Assembly: GCA_029821215.1 (NCBI GenBank)
Contig: JALGTV010000042.1
Location: 1-9,177 of the forward strand
DNA length: 9,177 nt
Direction: 5' to 3'
Origin: Candidatus Zipacnadia bacterium
Lineage (GTDB): Bacteria; Armatimonadota; Zipacnadia; Zipacnadales; Zipacnadaceae
This document shows positions 5,264 through 9,177 of this stretch, in pieces (position 1 is the stretch's first letter; every line of letters starts with the position of its first letter). The notes beneath the pieces are model-generated. The model was given only the letters and a program-made list of their open reading frames with translations. It ran no database searches and had not been told where the DNA came from. The position numbers were made by a program, and so were the translations under genes.

Positions 5264-6355
5264 TTAGGCTACAGCCGCGGCCAGCGGCTCGGGAGCAGCT
5301 ACCGGCTGCTTGGCCTGCTCACTGGCGGCCGCCCACAGATACAGGCAAGTGTAGTAGGCCGTGCGCAGGTAGGCGGTAAAAACCATCGCTACACTAATGA
5401 ATGCGACAGCGATCACTATGGCCAATGGTAGCAATGTCGGGGAGAGCAAGTAGAGTGCTGCTCCGCCGACCACCGCAATCAGTATTATTATAGAGACAAT
5501 GACTTTATTGACCAAAGTAACGCCGACCTCAGCGATGACTACATCCGACAGATGCTTGCTGTGCAATTGCCAGGCTCGTCCCATCGCATCTCTTAATGAG
5601 ATATCTTCGATGATTATTACGGGGAGGATCAAATAAGTAGCAGCCTGCCAGACATGCTCCACCACCTCCGAGGCGGCTCGCCGCAGTACACTGCGCCCTC
5701 TACCCCGAATGGCTCCAGAAACCATGCTCACTACCGTGGTGAGCACAGCCAGTTGCACTAAGGCTCCCAAATTCCGCAGGGAATCCAGATATGCCTCGCC
5801 CAGCTTGGCGTCGCGTCCCTTAAGGTGAGTGTCAATGAGATTGACGGTCATACCTGTGTAGAAGTAGCTGATGATGTAGGCAATAAGAGCCAGGGGAATG
5901 GCCACCGCCCACCAGATCCACTTGCTCTGGCCGTCGTCTCCGTTCCATATCGGCTCCCATAGGCCGGTCAGACGCAGTATGCCATAGCAGATGCCATAGA
6001 AGACCCCCAAGGTAATCACCGCCAGCGCGGAGGGAACCAATAAGTCCTTGTCGCGGGCACACATAACCAGGCTCTGCTTGAGAAATATCCAGCCGCGATG
6101 CAACTTACCCATAAACCCGGTGCCTACTGCCATAGCCGCCGGATCCCAAGGACGCGCATGGGCAGGCGAGGTCCGGTAGTCCAGTTGTCCCTCGGCCAAC
6201 TGAGGCTGTTGTGGTTGGCTATCGGGAGTCAGTACCGGCTCGGCTTCAACCAATTGGCCCTCGTCCAGTCGGGCACCACAGGAGAGGCATTCGGAGTCAG
6301 CTAAATAGATTTTGGCCCCACACCGGGGGCATCGCAGTTCCTGGTTGGAGGACAT
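5264..6355 (-). CDS. Zinc-ribbon multi-pass membrane protein resembling DUF6159
   Basis: The 363-residue protein begins with a zinc ribbon, CPRCG (9-13) and CLSCG (23-27), spaced CxxC-10-CxxC. A Gln/Pro-rich linker (about 30-75) follows. The membrane part opens with GKLHRGWIFLKQSLVM (83-98) and RDKDLLVPS (101-109), which resembles the start of DUF6159 proteins. Hydrophobic spans follow at roughly 106-127, 146-168, 195-217 and 240-260, with two more near the C-terminus (about six in all). A charged helix with EDISLRDAMGRAWQLH lies before the last spans. The C-terminus is Ala/Pro-rich. Function is unknown; the ribbon would face the cytoplasm. Start: the frame is open further up to 6547, but ATG 6355 is preceded at 4 bases by GGGGGAGG and begins directly with the zinc ribbon, so it is preferred. 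The gene is divergent from the stress-protein gene. Confidence 0.75.
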   Translation of the reverse strand: MSSNQELRCPRCGAKIYLADSECLSCGARLDEGQLVEAEPVLTPDSQPQQPQLAEGQLDYRTSPAHARPWDPAAMAVGTGFMGKLHRGWIFLKQSLVMCARDKDLLVPSALAVITLGVFYGICYGILRLTGLWEPIWNGDDGQSKWIWWAVAIPLALIAYIISYFYTGMTVNLIDTHLKGRDAKLGEAYLDSLRNLGALVQLAVLTTVVSMVSGAIRGRGRSVLRRAASEVVEHVWQAATYLILPVIIIEDISLRDAMGRAWQLHSKHLSDVVIAEVGVTLVNKVIVSIIILIAVVGGAALYLLSPTLLPLAIVIAVAFISVAMVFTAYLRTAYYTCLYLWAAASEQAKQPVAAPEPLAAAVA

Positions 6356-6662
6356 CGTACCTCCCCCTTGTCCGTCTTTTATGCTGGCATGAACCACAAC
6401 CATGATGATACCCCGTTTGAGCTTATAATCAAGTAATATAGTTCGCCCGACCAGGCAGCAATTCCTTCCCCTGCTTCTAATCCTGTTCTCGCCGGGCAAA
6501 TAATGTCCAGCGTTTACGCCCATTGCGGTCAAGCCAGTGATTACCAATCATTTACCGGACGGTACAGTGGCTAAACTTGCCACCTGGAGCCGACGAGGCG
6601 CTATCCACTACACAAAGGTATCCGGCGGTTACTTGGGGAAACTTTACTTAATGGAGGTAGCA
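6356..6662. other. Divergent intergenic region, 307 bases
   Basis: This region separates the zinc-ribbon membrane gene (leftward) from the universal-stress gene (rightward). Both flanking frames extend into it in silico, but the residues encoded there resemble no domain. A leftward promoter candidate lies at 6433-6461. I found no convincing rightward -35/-10 pair, riboswitch fold or small gene. Confidence 0.5.
6433..6461 (-). promoter_or_regulatory. Candidate promoter of the zinc-ribbon membrane gene
   Basis: On the minus strand TTGCTG (6461-6456) is followed after 17 bases by TATTAC (6438-6433), with TATATT overlapping at 6440-6435. The predicted leader is about 75 bases long. The match is moderate and the assignment rests on position. 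Confidence 0.35.
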
Positions 6663-7484
6663 ATGAGTTCATACACGGTAGTTGTAGGAGTAGCCAATCC
6701 CCACACAGTTTCCCGGCTGATGCACGTAGCCTGCCTACTGGCCCAGCAATTTGCCGGCCAGATAATGGTAACCAGTGTGGTGCCTCCGGCTGGGGAGGCA
6801 AGAGCAACAGACAACCAGCAGGACCCCATGAGTGAAGCCGACCAGATTTTGGAACAGGCGCTGGATTATGCTCAGACCCAGCAGATAACCTGCGACAGCA
6901 CTGTACTGGTGGCTCGGCAGATACATGAAGGCATCATAGACGTGGCTGATGCCCAACAGGCTGATGTAATTCTGGTGGGATTCTCCGAGGGCCCGGCTCC
7001 CTCACTCCAGCAAGACGAGAACTTCGACAGGATTATTGACGCTTTGGCCACCCACTCGCCCTGCCATTTGCTGGTGGCCAAGTTTCGCAATGGTCAGCAG
7101 TTTGACAAAGTGCTGGTACCGGTGGCCGGCGAGCTGGACTTCGCGTCCACCTCTGAGCTGGCTACTGCGCTATACCACCAGGAGGGGGCCAGCGTTGACT
7201 TTGTCCACTTCACCCCCAGTGTTCAGGAAGCTGAGCAAAAATCCCAACAACTTCACGACTGGTTGGAAGCCAGCGGAGCTGCCCAATGGAGTTCAGCGGC
7301 GATGGAAGTCAGCGACGAACCGGCCCAGGCAATAATTGATGCCAGCGCTGGTTATGATGCTGTCATCGTCGGCACACCTCCCCTGCATACTTTGCGCCGC
7401 CAGCTATTCGGTTCATTGGGCGAACAGGTGGCCAACCACGCGGCCTGCACCACTTTTCTGGTACGTAGCGCAGAGCATTTATAA
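6663..7484 (+). CDS. Tandem universal stress protein (two UspA domains)
   Basis: The 273-residue cytoplasmic protein has two Rossmann-like UspA domains, about 1-140 and 147-268. Each begins with a hydrophobic strand (YTVVVGVA; KVLVPVAGE) and ends with the usual last strands (ADVILVG to HLLVAK; YDAVIVG to TTFLVR). The nucleotide-binding signature is Gly-2x-Gly-9x-Gly-Ser. Domain 2 has Gly237, Pro240 in place of the middle Gly, and Gly250-Ser251 (FGSLGEQVANHA). Domain 1 has VGFSEG with no clear second half. Nucleotide binding is therefore doubtful in domain 1 and weakened in domain 2. Universal stress proteins are cytoplasmic regulators induced by starvation or envelope stress. Start: ATG 6663 has GGAGGT four bases upstream; the in-frame extension up to 6537 is not domain-like. 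It is probably the first gene of a three-gene unit. Confidence 0.85.
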   Translation: MSSYTVVVGVANPHTVSRLMHVACLLAQQFAGQIMVTSVVPPAGEARATDNQQDPMSEADQILEQALDYAQTQQITCDSTVLVARQIHEGIIDVADAQQADVILVGFSEGPAPSLQQDENFDRIIDALATHSPCHLLVAKFRNGQQFDKVLVPVAGELDFASTSELATALYHQEGASVDFVHFTPSVQEAEQKSQQLHDWLEASGAAQWSSAAMEVSDEPAQAIIDASAGYDAVIVGTPPLHTLRRQLFGSLGEQVANHAACTTFLVRSAEHL

Positions 7485-7546
7485 GTAGCCATCGGTTTAC
7501 TCGTAAGGAGCAGAAACAAAAATATTATCAAGCAACAGGAAGGGAG

Positions 7547-7597
7547 ATGGAGCAGCTCCGGCGAATAAACACAGTAAGGAGGTGTTCTTATGACTGA
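7547..7597 (+). CDS. Possible 16-residue leader peptide overlapping the next gene start
   Basis: ATG 7547 is preceded by AGGAAGGGAG and opens MEQLRRINTVRRCSYD, with its TGA at 7595-7597 inside the start of the 7590 gene. Its translation would cross the AAGGAGGTG ribosome site of that gene and could couple or inhibit it. Nothing besides the ribosome site and the overlap supports it. Confidence 0.2.
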   Translation: MEQLRRINTVRRCSYD

Positions 7598-8129
7598 CAA
7601 TATTGACGAACAGATGGAAAGCGAAGAGATTGAGGAGGGAATCAGCCCGGAACTGGAGAAGCCTGCCCCGCCGCGCCGCGGCACCCGAGTATGGATAGTA
7701 TTGACCATAATCTTTGTGGTACTGTCGGCGCTACTGGCCTGGCTCTACAGTGGTCAGGTAGGCCAAGTGCGGAGGCTAAAAGTCCAGGCCGCCCAGGCGA
7801 GCAGTCAGTGCGCAATGCTGGAGCAGAGATCCAGGCGGGTCGCAAGTAACATTGTGGAACTGGGTCGCGAGGCAGCCCTGGAAGCTGAACTGCAAGCCGA
7901 CTTGGGCAATGCCAAGCAGGCCGAAGCCAAGATCGCTCTGAGCCGCGAATTCCTGGATTTGGCTGCACAACTTGGCCCTCGCGGGGTTGGCAGCCAACAG
8001 CAGACCGTGACAGATAAGATTAAGGAAGTTGAGGAAGTGTTACACCCTCCAGCCGAAGCCGAGGAGGGCGAAGTCACCGCCGGAAAGGAGCAACCGGAGG
8101 GCGAAGCAATCCCTGAGGCCCCGGAGTAG
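7590..8129 (+). CDS. Bitopic coiled-coil membrane protein of unknown function
   Basis: This 179-residue protein matches no family I recognise. An acidic N-terminus (1-25) is followed by PPRRGTR (27-33) and one membrane span at about 34-53. Arginines before the span favour a cytoplasmic N-terminus and an extracytoplasmic C-terminus. Residues about 55-150 are Ala/Glu/Gln/Lys-rich and helical with coiled-coil character (QVRRLKVQAAQASSQ, EAALEAELQADL). The end (152-179) is a Pro/Glu-rich acidic tail, similar in flavour to the tail of the next protein. It has one cysteine (Cys74) and no catalytic motif. The ribosome site is excellent, AAGGAGGTG five bases before ATG 7590. It lies 105 bases after the stress-protein gene and 98 before the YjbH-like gene. 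A periplasm-spanning adaptor to the outer-membrane neighbour is a guess from topology. Confidence 0.75.
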   Translation: MTDNIDEQMESEEIEEGISPELEKPAPPRRGTRVWIVLTIIFVVLSALLAWLYSGQVGQVRRLKVQAAQASSQCAMLEQRSRRVASNIVELGREAALEAELQADLGNAKQAEAKIALSREFLDLAAQLGPRGVGSQQQTVTDKIKEVEEVLHPPAEAEEGEVTAGKEQPEGEAIPEAPE

Positions 8130-8163
8130 TACCAGTCGCGGTGCAGCTCTGCAGTGAACAGTA

Positions 8164-8186
8164 GCACTTGGCAATAGGTCAAGTGC
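8164..8186. promoter_or_regulatory. Operator-like dyad upstream of the YjbH-like gene
   Basis: GCACTTG (8164-8170) and CAAGTGC (8180-8186) form a perfect 7-base inverted repeat around nine bases. The centre spacing suits a dimeric regulator. It overlaps a candidate -35 box (TTGGCA at 8168-8173) and lies 41 bases before the ATG. As RNA it would make a weak hairpin without a T tract, so a terminator role is less likely. Confidence 0.4.
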
Positions 8187-8197
8187 GCTAATAAATT
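8168..8197 (+). promoter_or_regulatory. Candidate internal promoter for the YjbH-like gene
   Basis: TTGGCA (8168-8173) is followed after 18 bases by TAAATT (8192-8197), or after 17 by ATAAAT. This is a modest match and would give a leader of about 25 bases. The AGGAGGTG ribosome site follows at 8213-8220. Confidence 0.3.
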
Positions 8198-8227
8198 TGT
8201 GCAAAATCTACCAGGAGGTGTATAGTC

Positions 8228-8983
8228 ATGACCAAGAGTTATGCGGTCGTGGGGGTACTATTAGTGGTAGTGGGAATATCAGTAGTCAGTGCTGAACCGG
8301 CGCTGCGCGGCTACAGCGGACTACTGCTGGCTCCTACTGCCGACTCGCTGAACAGGAACCAGTATAATGTGAGCTTAAACAGCAGCGAGGTCACTGATTT
8401 TGAGGATCGTAGCTACATTCTCAACTACGGCTTAGCCGATGACATTGAGGGGGGACTGTTGTGGTTCCACCCCGAGCACGGTCCCACTGAGACGCTGATT
8501 AACATCAAACACCGCTTTGAGCGCGGCACTTCGCGGCAGGCCAGCCTGGCCGTGGGAGTGGCCGACCTGACTGACCAGCTTGACACTTCGGTGTATGTGG
8601 TAGCCACTAAAGAAATAGGTGAGCCGGTCGGTTCAATCGGCGGCCACCCTGTGCATATGCTCAGAGTTCACGGGGGCATCGGCAGCGGAATGTTTGATGA
8701 TTTCTTCTTCGGTGCCGAGGCCCGTCTGGCCGAGCGTTTGACCCTGATGGCTGAGCATGTCAATGACCAGATCAATGTGGGCGCCCGCCTGCGGCTATGG
8801 CGCAACTTCACCGTTGACGCCGGTTGGTTGGATGCAGATGATCTGGCAGTGGCCCTCACCTACAACTATCCCCTGCAGGCTGCTGAAGAACTAACACCCC
8901 GAAGTGGCATCTCCACCAGCCGCCCCCGAAGTAGCCCAGACCCCACCGGCGCCGCCTACTTCTGTGGAAATGAAGCTCAGTGA
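8228..8983 (+). CDS. YjbH-like outer-membrane barrel protein, frameshifted near its C-terminus
   Basis: Residues 1-22 are a signal peptide (Lys3, hydrophobic 6-20, VVSA then Glu23). The mature part starts RGYSGLLLAPTADSLNRNQY (27-46), matching the Gly-x-x-Gly-Leu...Pro-Thr-Ala-Asp opening of YjbH-type outer-membrane proteins. Alternating short beta-strands follow to about 215 (YILNYGLADDIEGGLLWF, SLAVGVADLTD, AEARLAERLTLMAEHV, INVGARLRLW, LAVALTYNY). YjbH proteins are linked to exopolysaccharide export. At about 200 residues the barrel is much shorter than E. coli YjbH, so it may be a one-domain relative. After Pro224 this frame turns into an Arg/Ser-rich end and stops at 8983, whereas the frame one base on gives a coherent Pro/Ala-rich tail to the window edge. 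ATG 8228 has AGGAGGTG seven bases upstream. Assignment to an outer-membrane barrel is likely; to YjbH is tentative. Confidence 0.65.
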   Translation: MTKSYAVVGVLLVVVGISVVSAEPALRGYSGLLLAPTADSLNRNQYNVSLNSSEVTDFEDRSYILNYGLADDIEGGLLWFHPEHGPTETLINIKHRFERGTSRQASLAVGVADLTDQLDTSVYVVATKEIGEPVGSIGGHPVHMLRVHGGIGSGMFDDFFFGAEARLAERLTLMAEHVNDQINVGARLRLWRNFTVDAGWLDADDLAVALTYNYPLQAAEELTPRSGISTSRPRSSPDPTGAAYFCGNEAQ

Positions 8984-9177
8984 CGTCCAACCGGAGTCGG
9001 CCCCGGTCACCAGCACCATAACACCACAACACCCCGAGGACCTGTCTGCCTCTCCAGAGACCGAAGTAGCCCAGGTGCCAGCGACCACCGACTCACCGGC
9101 TACCGAGACTACTGAGGGACCAGCCGCCCTTGCCAATCCCCAACCTCAGGTTGGTGATGAATCGGCGGCTACCAAAA
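8901..9177 (+). CDS. Likely true C-terminal tail of the YjbH-like protein, +1 frame, runs off the window
   Basis: This frame is open from 8895 (TAA at 8892-8894 just before) to the right edge. It continues the upstream protein as ELTP then EVASPPAAPEVAQTPPAPPT, and further on SPETEVAQVPATTDSPATET. Pro, Ala, Thr, Val and Glu dominate, as in periplasmic or surface linkers, and GAAGTAGCCCAG (Glu-Val-Ala-Gln) recurs at 8928 and 9063. Removing one C from the CCCC at 8897-8900 joins it to the barrel. There is no start codon or ribosome site of its own near the beginning. What follows the linker lies outside the window. Confidence 0.6.

Noticed and set aside
5054..5431. Plus-strand open frame of 125 codons between and across two minus-strand genes
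   Set aside because: It has no ribosome site, its second half is antisense to the membrane gene, and its composition is not protein-like.
6356..6547. Longer start (64 more residues) for the zinc-ribbon membrane gene
   Set aside because: The added residues are not domain-like. ATG 6355 has GGGGGAGG and begins right at the zinc ribbon.
6537..6662. Longer start for the universal-stress gene
   Set aside because: The extra 42 residues have no domain character, and ATG 6663 has an ideal GGAGGT site.
1..9177. Systematic look for tRNA, rRNA, CRISPR array, phage or toxin-antitoxin genes
   Set aside because: No T-loop/anticodon pattern, regularly spaced repeats, or recognisable phage, Cas or toxin proteins were seen on either strand.

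Overview
The window is a stretch of bacterial chromosome with moderate GC. Genes are fairly tightly packed and most have clear Shine-Dalgarno sites (GGAGG or AAGGAGGTG types) with ATG starts. A protein with the signature of a YjbH-like outer-membrane barrel and a Wzz/GumC-type chain-length protein suggest a two-membrane (diderm) organism with surface polysaccharide. Nothing here fixes the phylum. I see no tRNA, rRNA, CRISPR array, prophage or intact insertion sequence.

Layout. (1) Positions 1-721, minus strand: the 5' part of a secreted FG-GAP/VCBS-repeat protein. It is broken by a one-base frameshift at 474-476 and runs off the left edge. (2) Positions 722-1630: about 900 bases with no intact gene. 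They hold a promoter for gene 1, a decayed IS1182-type transposase N-terminus (909-1171), a long imperfect hairpin next to the point where transposase homology stops, other inverted repeats, and a short copy of the 3' end of the phosphate-transporter gene. (3) Positions 1631-4961, minus strand: a Na/Pi-cotransporter/PhoU-domain gene with a near-consensus promoter, followed by a Wzz/GumC-like gene. A good intrinsic terminator lies only 13 bases ahead of the Wzz start codon. (4) Positions 5264-6355, minus strand: a zinc-ribbon multi-pass membrane protein resembling DUF6159. It is divergent from (5) positions 6663-9177, plus strand: a tandem universal-stress protein, a small bitopic coiled-coil membrane protein and a YjbH-like outer-membrane protein with a Pro/Ala/Thr/Glu-rich tail. 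The last gene is frameshifted at a CCCC run (8897-8900) and leaves the window on the right.

How the genes may work together. The Na/Pi protein would move phosphate, with PhoU domains for regulation. The Wzz-like protein would set polysaccharide chain length, but no glycosyltransferase, polymerase or kinase gene is nearby. The plus-strand trio looks like one transcription unit combining a cytoplasmic stress-sensing protein, a membrane-spanning coiled coil and an outer-membrane protein. A role in envelope stress or polysaccharide secretion is an inference from this arrangement only.

Both broken reading frames involve one extra base in a C run of the + strand. Consensus error, real decay and, for the CCCC site, programmed +1 frameshifting all remain possible. 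I found no clear-cut new system. The observations most worth checking are the double loss of the QSSS glutamines in the transporter, the terminator/attenuator in front of the Wzz gene, the CCC-C frameshift and the uncharacterised UspA / bitopic protein / YjbH-like cluster.
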